From Streptomyces sp. TSRI0107 (GTDB lineage Bacteria; Actinomycetota; Actinomycetes; Streptomycetales; Streptomycetaceae), in NCBI RefSeq assembly GCF_001905845.1, contig NZ_LIVZ01000009.1:62001-126000 (forward strand): a stretch of DNA of 64,000 nt, written 5' to 3'. The notes beneath the pieces are model-generated. The model made no database searches. It was not told where the DNA came from and saw only the letters and a program-made list of their open reading frames with translations. The position numbers were made by a program, and so were the translations under genes. Shown here piece after piece: positions 42,788-51,381 of this stretch (positions are counted from its first letter, which is position 1; each line of letters starts with the position of its first letter).

Positions 42788-44446
42788 GTGACCAGTCGTA
42801 ACAGATCCCACACCGCCGCCAACCCGCCCGCCCCGCGCCGCCGTACGGTCGTCAAGGCCGCCGCGGCCGGGGCCGTTCTCGCGGCCCCGCTGGCCGTCCC
42901 CGCCCCGGCGCTCGCCGCCGAGGCCCCCGCCTTCCTGCACGGCGTCGCCTCCGGCGACCCGCTGCCGGACGGCATCCTGCTCTGGACCCGGGTGACGCCC
43001 ACCCCGGAGGCCGTCCCCGGCTCGGGGCTCGGCCCCGATGTCGAGGTGCGCTGGACCGTCGCCCTGGACAAGGCGTTCACGAACGTCGTCGCCAAGGGCT
43101 CCGTCACCGCCACCGCCGCCTCCGACCACACCGTCAAGGCCGACGTACGCGGCCTCTCGCCCGCCACCGACTACTGGTTCCGCTTCTCGGCCGGCGCCAC
43201 CGACTCCCCCGCCGCCCGCACCCGCACCGCCCCGGCCGCCTCCGCCGCGGTCGCGAACCTGCGCTTCGGCGTGGTCTCGTGCGCCAACTGGGAGGCCGGG
43301 TACTTCTCCGCGTACCGCCATCTCGCCGGCCGCGGCGACCTGGACGCCTGGCTGCACCTCGGCGACTACATCTACGAGTACGGCACCGGCGAGTACGGCA
43401 CGCGCGGCACGGTCGTCCGGCCGCACGTCCCCGCCCACGAGATCCTGACCCTCGCCGACTACCGTGCCCGGCACGGCCGCTACAAGACCGACCCGGACCT
43501 CCAGGCGCTGCACGCCGTGGCCCCGGTCGTCGCCATCTGGGACGACCACGAGATCGCCAACGACACCTGGTCCGGCGGCGCCGAGAACCACACCGAGGGC
43601 GCCGAGGGCAGCTGGGCGGCGCGCCAGGCCGCCGCCAAGCGGGCCTACTTCGAGTGGATGCCGGTCCGCCCGGCGATCGCGGGCACCACCTACCGCCGGC
43701 TGCGCTTCGGCAAGCTCGTCGATCTCTCCCTGCTCGATCTGCGCTCCTTCCGTTCCCAGCAGGTGTCCGTGGGCGACGGCGGGGTCGACGACCCGGAGCG
43801 GACCCTCACCGGGCGGGCCCAACTGGACTGGCTGAAGGCGGGACTGGCCTCCTCCGACACCACCTGGCGGCTGGTCGGCAACTCGGTGATGATCGCGCCG
43901 TTCGCCGTCGGCTCGCTCTCCGCCGACCTGCTGAAGCCGCTGGCGAAGCTGCTGGGCCTGCCGCAGGAGGGCCTCGCCATCAACCCCGACCAGTGGGACG
44001 GCTACACCGACGACCGCCGGGAACTGCTGGCCCATCTGCGGGCGAACGCCATCCGCAACACCGTCTTCCTCACCGGCGACATCCACATGGCGTGGGCCAA
44101 CGACGTGCCGGTGAACGCCGGTACGTACCCGCTGTCGGCCTCGGCCGCCACGGAGTTCGTGGTCACCTCGGTCACCTCCGACAACCTCGACGACCTGGTG
44201 AAGGTGCCGGAGGGCACCGTCTCCGCGGTCGCCGCCCCGGCGATCCGGGCCGCCAACCGGCATGTCCACTGGGTCGACACCGACCGGCACGGCTACGGCG
44301 TCCTGGACATCACCGCCGACCGTGCGCAGATGGACTACTACGTCCTGTCCGACCGCACCGAGGCGGACGCGACCGCGTCCTGGGCCCGCTCGTACCGGAC
44401 CCGCAGCGGCACGCAGAAGGTGGAGCGCACGTACGACCCGGTGTGA
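42788..44446 (+). CDS. phoD: Secreted PhoD-family alkaline phosphatase / phosphodiesterase
   Basis: A 552-residue extracellular phosphatase of the Fe/Ca-dependent PhoD family. A twin-arginine signal (RRRTVVKAAAAGAVLAAP, cleavage probably after PAPALA) directs Tat export. An N-terminal PhoD domain (FLHGVASGDPLPDGILLWTRV) is followed by the catalytic domain with FGVVSCANWEAGYFSAYRHL, WLHLGDYIYEYG, WDDHEIANDTW and FLTGDIHMAWAND. It supplies phosphate under limitation. GTG at 42788 has no clear ribosome binding site, consistent with leaderless translation or a less usual start. A strong terminator follows. Confidence 0.93.
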   Translation: MTSRNRSHTAANPPAPRRRTVVKAAAAGAVLAAPLAVPAPALAAEAPAFLHGVASGDPLPDGILLWTRVTPTPEAVPGSGLGPDVEVRWTVALDKAFTNVVAKGSVTATAASDHTVKADVRGLSPATDYWFRFSAGATDSPAARTRTAPAASAAVANLRFGVVSCANWEAGYFSAYRHLAGRGDLDAWLHLGDYIYEYGTGEYGTRGTVVRPHVPAHEILTLADYRARHGRYKTDPDLQALHAVAPVVAIWDDHEIANDTWSGGAENHTEGAEGSWAARQAAAKRAYFEWMPVRPAIAGTTYRRLRFGKLVDLSLLDLRSFRSQQVSVGDGGVDDPERTLTGRAQLDWLKAGLASSDTTWRLVGNSVMIAPFAVGSLSADLLKPLAKLLGLPQEGLAINPDQWDGYTDDRRELLAHLRANAIRNTVFLTGDIHMAWANDVPVNAGTYPLSASAATEFVVTSVTSDNLDDLVKVPEGTVSAVAAPAIRAANRHVHWVDTDRHGYGVLDITADRAQMDYYVLSDRTEADATASWARSYRTRSGTQKVERTYDPV

Positions 44447-44776
44447 CAGCCACACCTGAGGGGTCATTTTCAGCCAAGAACAGCAGCACGGTGAGCTGTT
44501 AAGGCGAGATCACAGCATCCTTCTCCTCGCTACGGCGGGTGGTGCGGGCCATGGCTCGAATCCGGACACACCACCCGCCTGGTAACGGCCTTCGTTACGT
44601 CGAGATCTCAAACCTCGGACAGGCCGTCAGTTCATCTCCTCAATTCTCCCTGTTTGCCGGGAATTTGATTGGGCCTGATCGCTCCTCTTCCCGTCTGAGC
44701 ATGTCCACGTAATCTCCGGGCGGCGGCCAGGAAGACCCCTGCGCCCCCTTCCCCACCGCATCCGCTAGGAGCCAGC
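44447..44776. other. 330-bp intergenic region between phoD and the metalloprotease gene
   Basis: It holds the phoD terminator (44534-44579) and, from about 44580, the presumed promoter of the protease. Besides a short TGACAGCCACACCTGAGG segment, I see no ORF or RNA gene. Confidence 0.6.
44534..44579 (+). terminator. phoD terminator
   Basis: GGCGGGTGGTG (44534-44544) and CACCACCCGCC (44569-44579) form a perfect 11-bp stem over a 24-base loop. Confidence 0.65.
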
Positions 44777-45781
44777 ATGCGTGCGCTTGCCCGGATATCT
44801 CCCTCGACGCGCAGACGTGTTCTCGCCACCGCCGTCGTGGCCGGAACCCTGATGCTCACCCCCCTGTCGGCACCCACGGGCGTCGCGGCGGCCGGCACCC
44901 TCGCCGCCGCCGACTGCGTCGAGGACACCCACGCGGACACCCACGCGAACGCTCCGGCCACGGCCCGCGAGGCCCGCCCCGGGTCCGGCGAGCACGCCGC
45001 CGAGCCCAACGCGGTGAGCGCGGCGAAGGCCCAGGCCATGGAGGCCGACCTGCGCAAGAAGCTCGACAAGCTGCCGGGCAACGGCCGCAGCCTGTCGGCC
45101 ACGGCCACCATCCCCGTGTACTTCCACGTCGTCCACGACGGCGCCGCCGGGCAGCTCGACCCGGCCGACATCAGCGCCCAGATGAACGTGCTCAACGCGG
45201 CGTTCGGCGGCCAGGGCACCGGCAACGTCGACTCCGGCTTCCAGTTCTCGCTGGCCGGCACCGACTACACGGACAACGCCGCCTGGTACAACGTCTCCTC
45301 CGGCTCGGCGGAGGAGAAGGCGATGAAGTCCGCCCTGCGCAAGGGCGGCGCGAACGCGCTGAACATCTACACCGCCAACCTCGGCGGCGGCCTGCTCGGC
45401 TGGGCCACCTTCCCCAGCTCCTACAAGTCCAGCCCGTCCATGGACGGCGTCGTCCTGCTGGACGCCTCGCTGCCCGGCGGCTCGGCCGCGAACTACGACG
45501 AGGGCGACACCGCCACCCACGAGGTCGGCCACTGGCTCGGGCTGTACCACACCTTCCAGGGCGGCTGTAACGGCAACGGCGACTACGTCGACGACACCGC
45601 GGCCGAGAAGAGCCCGGCCTACGAGTGCCCCGAGGGCCGCGACACCTGCACCCGCAAGGCGGGCGCCGACCCGATCCACAACTTCATGGACTACACGTAC
45701 GACGCCTGCATGTACCAGTTCACCTCCGGCCAGGTGACGCGCATGCAGCAGAGCTGGGCGGCCTACCGCGCCGCCGGCTGA
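44777..45781 (+). CDS. Secreted zinc metalloprotease, M43 (pappalysin/cytophagalysin) family
   Basis: A 334-residue secreted protease. A signal peptide (residues about 1-40, basic start then VLATAVVAGTLMLTPLSAP) is followed by a propeptide-like segment. The catalytic domain begins near ATIPVYFHVVHDGAAG. The zinc site is HEVGHWLGLYHTF (HExxHxxGxxH, about residue 247) and the Met-turn lies in NFMDYTYDACMYQFTSGQ. Paired cysteines are typical of the family. ATG at 44777 follows AGGAG by 6 bases. Confidence 0.92.
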   Translation: MRALARISPSTRRRVLATAVVAGTLMLTPLSAPTGVAAAGTLAAADCVEDTHADTHANAPATAREARPGSGEHAAEPNAVSAAKAQAMEADLRKKLDKLPGNGRSLSATATIPVYFHVVHDGAAGQLDPADISAQMNVLNAAFGGQGTGNVDSGFQFSLAGTDYTDNAAWYNVSSGSAEEKAMKSALRKGGANALNIYTANLGGGLLGWATFPSSYKSSPSMDGVVLLDASLPGGSAANYDEGDTATHEVGHWLGLYHTFQGGCNGNGDYVDDTAAEKSPAYECPEGRDTCTRKAGADPIHNFMDYTYDACMYQFTSGQVTRMQQSWAAYRAAG

Positions 45782-45786
45782 ACCGG

Positions 45787-46359
45787 CTAGCCGAGCGAGT
45801 CGAGGAAGCCGAGCGCCACCCGCCAGGTGGCCTCGGCCGCCTCCGCGTCGTAGTCCGGCAGGCCGGGGTCGGTGTACAGGTGACCGGCCCCGGCGTACCG
45901 GTAGACCTCCACGTCCGCGCCCGCGCGGCGCATCTGCAGATACCAGGAGCTGAGCCAGTCGTCCGTCTCGAACGGGTCGGGCTCGGCGACGTGCAGCTGC
46001 ACCGGCAGGTCGTCCACCGCCGCGTTCGGCGCGATGTCCGAGGTGCCGTGCAGGAGCAGCAGCCCCTTGGCCTTCTCGTCGCCCAGCGCGAGGGTCTGCG
46101 CGATCGAGGCGCCGAGGGAGAACCCGGCGTAGACGAGGCCTCTCTCCGAGTAGGGCGCGGCGGCCAGCACGGCCCGCTTCAGCAGCTCGTCCTTGCCGAT
46201 CTCCTCGTTGGCGGCCATGCCCTCCTCGACCGTGTCGAACGTGCGCCCCTCGAAGAGGTCCGGCGTCCACACCTCGTGCCCGGCGGCGCGCAGCCGGTCC
46301 GCCGCGGCACGCACCGCGGGCCTGAGGCCATAGGTCGAGTGGAAGAGCATGATGTTCAT
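45787..46359 (-). CDS. Dienelactone hydrolase-family alpha/beta hydrolase
   Basis: A 190-residue alpha/beta hydrolase. It shows MLFHSTYGLRPAVRAAADRL, the nucleophile elbow AGFSLGASIAQTLAL, LPVQLHVAEPDPFETDDW with the probable acid, and YAGAGHLYTDPGLPDYD with the histidine. The elbow carries serine instead of the cysteine of classical dienelactone hydrolases, so it is probably a general esterase. It converges with the protease gene with only 5 bases between stops. Confidence 0.85.
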   Translation of the reverse strand: MNIMLFHSTYGLRPAVRAAADRLRAAGHEVWTPDLFEGRTFDTVEEGMAANEEIGKDELLKRAVLAAAPYSERGLVYAGFSLGASIAQTLALGDEKAKGLLLLHGTSDIAPNAAVDDLPVQLHVAEPDPFETDDWLSSWYLQMRRAGADVEVYRYAGAGHLYTDPGLPDYDAEAAEATWRVALGFLDSLG

Positions 46360-46467
46360 GAGGCCAATGGTGCCAGCCGGGTGTGACACAGCGGGTCCGG
46401 GGCAGTACCCGCAACCGCCCCGGATTCACATGTTCAGGCCCGGCCATGGCCGGTTACGTTCGAGGAC

Positions 46468-47592
46468 ATGGAGAACGTACTCCGCCCACTGATCGTGGTC
46501 GGCGGCGCCGTGCTGCTCACTCTGGTGATCGGCTGGGCCACCGACCTGCTGCTGCGCAGGGCCGACGGACGGCAGAGCGAAACCCCGCTGTGGGGTCTGC
46601 TGCGCCGCGGCCGTGTCCCCTACCAGCTCCTGCTGTGCGCCGCCCTGCTGAGAGGGTCGTACGACGAGGCCCAGCTGTTCCAGGACCACCGCGTCGGGAT
46701 CGGCCGCACCCTGACGGTCGTGCTGATCGGCTCGGCCGCCTGGCTGGTGATCCGGATCGCGGCGGCCGTCGTCGAGACGTCGTACACCCGCTACGCCAGC
46801 TCCCGCGCCCACCGCGACCCCGCGCGGGTCCGCCGGGTGCGCACCCAGGTGACGCTCATCATGCGGGTGGTGTCGGCGGTCGTCGGGGTGGTGGCGGTGG
46901 CGGCGATGCTGCTGACGTTCCCCGCGTTCCGCGCGGCGGGCGCCTCGCTGCTGGCCTCGGCGGGCATCCTCGGCATCGTCGCCGGTGTCGCGGCACAGTC
47001 CACGCTGAGCAACATGTTCGCGGGGTTCCAGATCGCGTTCGGCGACATGGTGCGCATCGGGGACACCGTCGTCGTGGACGGCGAGTGGGGCACCGTCGAG
47101 GAGATCACGCTGACCTATCTGACGGTGCGGACCTGGGACGAGCGCCGGATCACCATGCCGGTGTCGTACTTCACGTCCAAGCCGTTCGAGAACTGGTCGC
47201 GCGGCACTCCGCAGATGACCGGCGTCGTCTACTGGCAGCTGGACCACTCCGCGCCGGTCGACGAGATGCGCGACAAGCTCCGCGACATCCTGCGCGAGTG
47301 CCCGGCCTGGGACGGACGGGCCTACGACCTGTCCGTCACCGACACCACGCCGAACACCATGGAGGTGCGGGCGCTGATGACGGCGAAGGACGCCGACGAC
47401 GTCTGGACGGTCCGGGTCACGGTCCGCGAGCGCATGATCGGCTGGCTGGTCCGCGAGCACCCGTACGCGCTGCCCCGGGTCAACACGGCCGACGCGCTGC
47501 TGCCGCCGCACCGGCCGCCGGCCCCCCGCCGCTCGCCCGACGGCTTCCCGAACCGGCGGGCCGTGGAGACTCCGAGGGCGGACCGGGGCTGA
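46468..47592 (+). CDS. MscS-family mechanosensitive ion channel
   Basis: A 374-residue channel. The N-terminal part has three transmembrane segments (about residues 7-27, 90-110 and 130-150). The pore helix LLASAGILGIVAGVAAQSTL is typical of TM3 in MscS. The beta domain follows with FAGFQIAFGDMVRIGDTVVV, GTVEEITLTYLTVRTWD and RRITMPVSYFTSKPFENWSR. It releases solutes on hypo-osmotic shock. ATG at 46468. Confidence 0.92.
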   Translation: MENVLRPLIVVGGAVLLTLVIGWATDLLLRRADGRQSETPLWGLLRRGRVPYQLLLCAALLRGSYDEAQLFQDHRVGIGRTLTVVLIGSAAWLVIRIAAAVVETSYTRYASSRAHRDPARVRRVRTQVTLIMRVVSAVVGVVAVAAMLLTFPAFRAAGASLLASAGILGIVAGVAAQSTLSNMFAGFQIAFGDMVRIGDTVVVDGEWGTVEEITLTYLTVRTWDERRITMPVSYFTSKPFENWSRGTPQMTGVVYWQLDHSAPVDEMRDKLRDILRECPAWDGRAYDLSVTDTTPNTMEVRALMTAKDADDVWTVRVTVRERMIGWLVREHPYALPRVNTADALLPPHRPPAPRRSPDGFPNRRAVETPRADRG

Positions 47593-47604
47593 GCCGCGCT
47601 CAGC
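47588..47604. terminator. Short hairpin spanning the MscS and antiporter stop codons
   Basis: GCTGAGC (47588-47594), CGC, GCTCAGC (47598-47604): a perfect 7-bp stem at the junction of two convergent genes, overlapping both gene ends. Confidence 0.35.
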
Positions 47605-49186
47605 GCAGGCTGCGCACGTCCAGCTGGCGCAGCACCCTGTCCACCACCTCGGGGTCCGCCCCGGGCTCGCTGCGCGCCGCCAGGACCTCGTGCCGGGCGG
47701 CGCTCAGCAGCTCCCCCTCGATGCGGCGCACCCGCTGCAGCCGCCGCACCCGCTTCGCGTGCGCCTCCAGCCGCTCCTCCTCGCCCATCTCCGGGCTGAT
47801 CCGCACCCCGATCTCGAAGGCCCGCCGCAGCATCCGCTCCGACAGCTCGTCCGGCAGCTCCTCGACCGACTCGATCTCCCGCAGCCGCCGCTTGGCCGCC
47901 TTGGCCGCCCGGATGGCCAGCGCCTTCTCGAACTCCTTCTCCCGCTCGGTGTCGGCCTGCACGCCGAGCCGCTTCACCAGCCACGGCAGGGTCAGTCCCT
48001 GGAGCACCAGCGTCACCATGATCACGCCGAACGCGATGAAGACGATCTCGTCCCGGTCGGGGAACGGCGAGCCGTCGTCGGTCCGCAGCGGAATGGCCAG
48101 CGCCAGCGCCACCGATGCCACGCCCCGCATCCCCGACCACCACATGACGACCGTCTCCCGCCAGCTCATCGGGATGTCCTCGTCGTAGTCGCGCCGCGCG
48201 TGCAGCCGTTTGGTGAGCCAGGTCGCGGGCAGCAGCCACAGCAGCCGTACGAGGACGACGACCCCGGCGATCGCGAGGGCCCAGCCCAGCATCTCGCCCC
48301 AGCGCCCGGACGCGGTGCGGACCGCGTTGTGCAGTTCGAGCCCGATCAGGCCGAAGGCGACCCCGGTGACGAGGGTGTCGACGATGTCCCAGAAGGTGTG
48401 CCCGGCGAGCCGGGTCATCACGTCGTCGGCGTCCGTCGCGTACTCGGAGATGAACAGCGCGGTGGTCAGCACGGCCAGCACACCGGAGCCGTGCAGCTCC
48501 TCGGCGAGCACGTAGGAGGCGTACGGCACCAGCAGGGTGAGCCCGATCTGCAGGGTCGCGTCGCCGAGCAGGTCCATCAGCTTGTTGGCGCCCCAGCCGA
48601 GGACGAGCCCCACGGCGACCGCGACCACGGCGGAAAGCACCAGGTCGAGCCCGGCGCCCCAGGGCGAGAAGGTGCCGCTGACCACGGCGGCGATCGCCAC
48701 GTGGTAGAGCACGATGGCCGTCACGTCGTTGAACAGCCCCTCGCCCTCCAGGATCGACACCAGCCGGCGCGGCAGCCCCAGCTGCCCGGCGACGGCGGTC
48801 GCGGCGACCGGGTCGGGCGGCGCGACCAGCGCGCCGAGCGCCAGGGCGGCGGCGATCGGCAGCCCCGGCACGATGGCGTGGGCGACCCCGGCGACGCAGA
48901 ACATGGTGACGAACACCAGCGCCACGGCGAGCAGGAAGATCGGCCGTTTGTTCGCCGTGAACTGCCGCCAGGAGGTCCGCCGTACGGCCGCGTAGAGCAG
49001 CGGCGGCAGCAGCAGCGGCAGGATCAGATCCGGCGGGACCTCGACGTTCGGCACGAACGGGAGCAGCGCCAGCGCGACGCCCAGCAGGGTCATCAGCACC
49101 GGCGACGGCAGTCCCAGCCGGTCCCCGACCGGCACGCTCACCACGGCCCCGAGCAACAGGACGAACAACAGGGCCAACTGGTCCAC
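47600..49186 (-). CDS. Na+/H+ antiporter, CPA1 (NhaP-like) family
   Basis: A 528-residue antiporter with about 12 hydrophobic segments. The ion-binding region reads LGALVAPPDPVAATAVAGQL followed by SILEGEGLFNDVTAIVLYHV, the CPA1 hallmark with the essential aspartates. WWSGMRGVASVALALAIPL is also typical. A charged cytoplasmic C-terminus of about 120 residues is helical. GTG at 49186. It exports Na+ or K+ in exchange for protons. Confidence 0.93.
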   Translation of the reverse strand: MDQLALLFVLLLGAVVSVPVGDRLGLPSPVLMTLLGVALALLPFVPNVEVPPDLILPLLLPPLLYAAVRRTSWRQFTANKRPIFLLAVALVFVTMFCVAGVAHAIVPGLPIAAALALGALVAPPDPVAATAVAGQLGLPRRLVSILEGEGLFNDVTAIVLYHVAIAAVVSGTFSPWGAGLDLVLSAVVAVAVGLVLGWGANKLMDLLGDATLQIGLTLLVPYASYVLAEELHGSGVLAVLTTALFISEYATDADDVMTRLAGHTFWDIVDTLVTGVAFGLIGLELHNAVRTASGRWGEMLGWALAIAGVVVLVRLLWLLPATWLTKRLHARRDYDEDIPMSWRETVVMWWSGMRGVASVALALAIPLRTDDGSPFPDRDEIVFIAFGVIMVTLVLQGLTLPWLVKRLGVQADTEREKEFEKALAIRAAKAAKRRLREIESVEELPDELSERMLRRAFEIGVRISPEMGEEERLEAHAKRVRRLQRVRRIEGELLSAARHEVLAARSEPGADPEVVDRVLRQLDVRSLR

Positions 49187-49244
49187 GCTCAGCGCTCCGA
49201 CGGTCTAGGCGATCACAACCCCCGGCCCCAGCCTGCCACGCGCG

Positions 49245-49715
49245 CTACAGAACGCGGCGCATCCCCTGGTGCGGGATCCCGGCCTCCAGGTACTCCGGTC
49301 CGTAGGCCTCGTACCCCAGCCGCTCGTAGAAACCCAGCGCGTGCGTCTGCGCGTGCAGGTCCACCACCGCGAGCCCGCGCGCGCGTGCCGCGTCCTCGAT
49401 GGCCCGCACCAGCACCGCGCCGAGGCCCAGCCCCCGCGCGTCCTTGGCGACCGCCAGCCGTCCCAGGGAACCCACGGACGGGTCGCCGCCGGTGCGCTCC
49501 TTCGCGCTCTCGCCGTACAGCAGCCGCCCGGTGCCCAGCGGGGTGCCGTCCTCGCGCACGGCGAGGACATGCAGCGCCACCGCGTCGAACTCGTCGTACT
49601 CCAGGTCCTCCGGTACGCCCTGCTCGGCGACGAAGACCTCCTTGCGCACCGCGAAGCACGCCTCGCGGTCGGCGGCCTCCACCGCGACGCGGACCGCGTA
49701 CGACGGCGAGGTCAT
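49245..49715 (-). CDS. GNAT-family N-acetyltransferase
   Basis: A 156-residue acetyltransferase (ElaA-like). It has VFVAEQGVPEDLEYDEFD, LGTGRLL, the acetyl-CoA loop SLGRLAVAKDARGLGLGAVL and the C-terminal LGFYERLGYEAYGPEYLEAG with IPHQGMRR. The substrate is unknown. The start overlaps the rluD stop by four bases (ATGA). Confidence 0.88.
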   Translation of the reverse strand: MTSPSYAVRVAVEAADREACFAVRKEVFVAEQGVPEDLEYDEFDAVALHVLAVREDGTPLGTGRLLYGESAKERTGGDPSVGSLGRLAVAKDARGLGLGAVLVRAIEDAARARGLAVVDLHAQTHALGFYERLGYEAYGPEYLEAGIPHQGMRRVL

Positions 49716-50656
49716 CCGTAGGTCTCCTCACGGACCCGGTCCAGCGCCTGCTGAAGGTCCTCGGGGTAGTCGCAGGCGAACTCGGCCCACTCGCCGCTGC
49801 CCGGGTGCTCGAAGCCGAGGCGGACGGCGTGCAGCCACTGGCGGGTCAGCCCCAGCCGCTTGGCGAGCGTCGGGTCGGCGCCGTAGGTCAGGTCGCCGAC
49901 GCAGGGGTGGCGGTGCGCGGACATGTGGACGCGGATCTGATGGGTGCGGCCCGTCTCCAGCTTCACGTCGAGCAGGGAGGCCGCGCGGAACGCCTCGATC
50001 AGGTCGTAGTGCGTGACCGAGGGCTTGCCCTCGGCGGTGACCGCCCACTTGTAGTCGTGGTTCGGGTGGCGGCCGATGGGCGCGTCGATGGTGCCGCTGG
50101 TCGGGTCCGGATGGCCCTGGACCAGGGTGTGGTAGCGCTTGTCGACCGTGCGCTCCTTGAACTGGCGCTTCAGCGACGTGTACGCGTACTCCGACTTCGC
50201 CACGACCATCAGGCCGGAGGTGCCGACGTCGAGGCGGTGCACGATGCCCTGGCGCTCGGCGGCGCCGGAGGTGGAGATCCGGTAGCCGGCCGCGGCGAGG
50301 CCGCCGATGACCGTCGGACCGGTCCAGCCGGGGCTGGGGTGGGCGGCCACGCCCACCGGCTTGACGATGACGACCACGTCGTCGTCGTCGTGCACGATCT
50401 CCATGCCCTCGACCGGCTCGGCCACCACCTGCACCGGCGCGGCGGCCTGCGGCATCTCGACCTCCAGCCAGGCGCCGCCGCGCACCCGCTCGGACTTGCC
50501 GACGACCGTGCCGTCGACCAGCACCTTGCCCGCCGCGGCCAGCTCCGCGGCCTTCGTACGGGAGAAGCCGAACATGCGGGAGATGGCGGCGTCGACGCGC
50601 TCGCCCTCCAGGCCGTCCGGCACGGGCAGGGTACGGATCTCGGGAATCGTGCTCAC
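49712..50656 (-). CDS. rluD: RluA/RluD-family ribosomal RNA pseudouridine synthase
   Basis: A 314-residue protein with an S4 RNA-binding domain (residues about 15-75: RVDAAISRMFGFSRTKAAEL and GKVLVDGTVV) and the catalytic domain with the motif IVHRLDVGTSGLMVVAKSEY, whose aspartate is catalytic. GRTHQIRVHMSAHRHPCVGD also fits. It isomerises uridines in rRNA, probably helix 69 of 23S by homology. GTG at 50656 is 43 bases after lspA, giving the operon lspA-rluD-GNAT. Confidence 0.92.
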   Translation of the reverse strand: MSTIPEIRTLPVPDGLEGERVDAAISRMFGFSRTKAAELAAAGKVLVDGTVVGKSERVRGGAWLEVEMPQAAAPVQVVAEPVEGMEIVHDDDDVVVIVKPVGVAAHPSPGWTGPTVIGGLAAAGYRISTSGAAERQGIVHRLDVGTSGLMVVAKSEYAYTSLKRQFKERTVDKRYHTLVQGHPDPTSGTIDAPIGRHPNHDYKWAVTAEGKPSVTHYDLIEAFRAASLLDVKLETGRTHQIRVHMSAHRHPCVGDLTYGADPTLAKRLGLTRQWLHAVRLGFEHPGSGEWAEFACDYPEDLQQALDRVREETYG

Positions 50657-50699
50657 CCGTCGAGTATGCCGGACGGGTCCGGCGACCCTGCACGCGCGT

Positions 50700-51320
50700 T
50701 CAGTCCTTGTGGACGGTCCCGTCCGGGTCGAGGCCCTTGAACGACAGCAGCACGATCAGGATGCCGCCGCACACGATCGCCGAGTCGGCGAGGTTGAAGA
50801 CCGCGAAGTGCTTGGGCGCGATGAAGTCCACCACCGCGCCCTCGAAGACGCCCGGCGAGCGGAAGATCCGGTCGGTGAGGTTGCCCAGCGCGCCACCCAG
50901 CAGCATGCCGAGCGCGATCGCCCAGGGCAGGCTGTAGAGCTTGCGGGCGAGGCGGGCGATGACCACGATCACGGCCGCCGCGATCACCGTGAAGATCACG
51001 GTGAAGGCCTCGCCGAACCCGAAGGCCGCGCCCGCGTTGCGGATCGCCTCGAACCGCAGCCAGTCGCCGATGATCTCGATCGGCTCCTGGTGCTCCAGCT
51101 TCTCGACCACGATTATCTTGCTGACCAGGTCGAGGACGTAGGCGAAGGCGGCGACCGCGAACAGCACGGCGATCCGCCGCTTGCCCCGCGGCCGCGCGGG
51201 AGCGTCCCCGGCCTCGGACCCGCCGTCGCCGGTCCCCTCGACGTCCGGCCGCTCCGGTCCCTCGGCCCGCGCCGCGTCCGAATCGTCCGGCGTACCGATG
51301 ATGCGTTCCGCCTCTGCCAC
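50700..51320 (-). CDS. lspA: Lipoprotein signal peptidase
   Basis: Aspartic protease that removes the signal peptide of diacylglyceryl-modified prolipoproteins. The 206-residue protein has a 50-residue hydrophilic extension, four hydrophobic segments, FAYVLDLVSKIIVVEKLE, IRNAGAAFGFGEAF, and the catalytic aspartates in LGNLTDRIF and FNLADSAIVCGGI. Acts after Lgt (10850-11818). The GTG start lies 61 bases downstream of the DksA-like gene. Confidence 0.95.
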   Translation of the reverse strand: MAEAERIIGTPDDSDAARAEGPERPDVEGTGDGGSEAGDAPARPRGKRRIAVLFAVAAFAYVLDLVSKIIVVEKLEHQEPIEIIGDWLRFEAIRNAGAAFGFGEAFTVIFTVIAAAVIVVIARLARKLYSLPWAIALGMLLGGALGNLTDRIFRSPGVFEGAVVDFIAPKHFAVFNLADSAIVCGGILIVLLSFKGLDPDGTVHKD

Positions 51321-51381
51321 GTGAGTCCCTCAACTTAGGTACCTGACTGAGGACGAGGGTACGGCACGCCCTCGGCGCCGA

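Noticed and set aside
44632..45261. 209-residue minus-strand ORF opposite the metalloprotease
   Set aside because: It lies opposite the signal peptide and catalytic domain of a clear protease and lacks any recognised domain.
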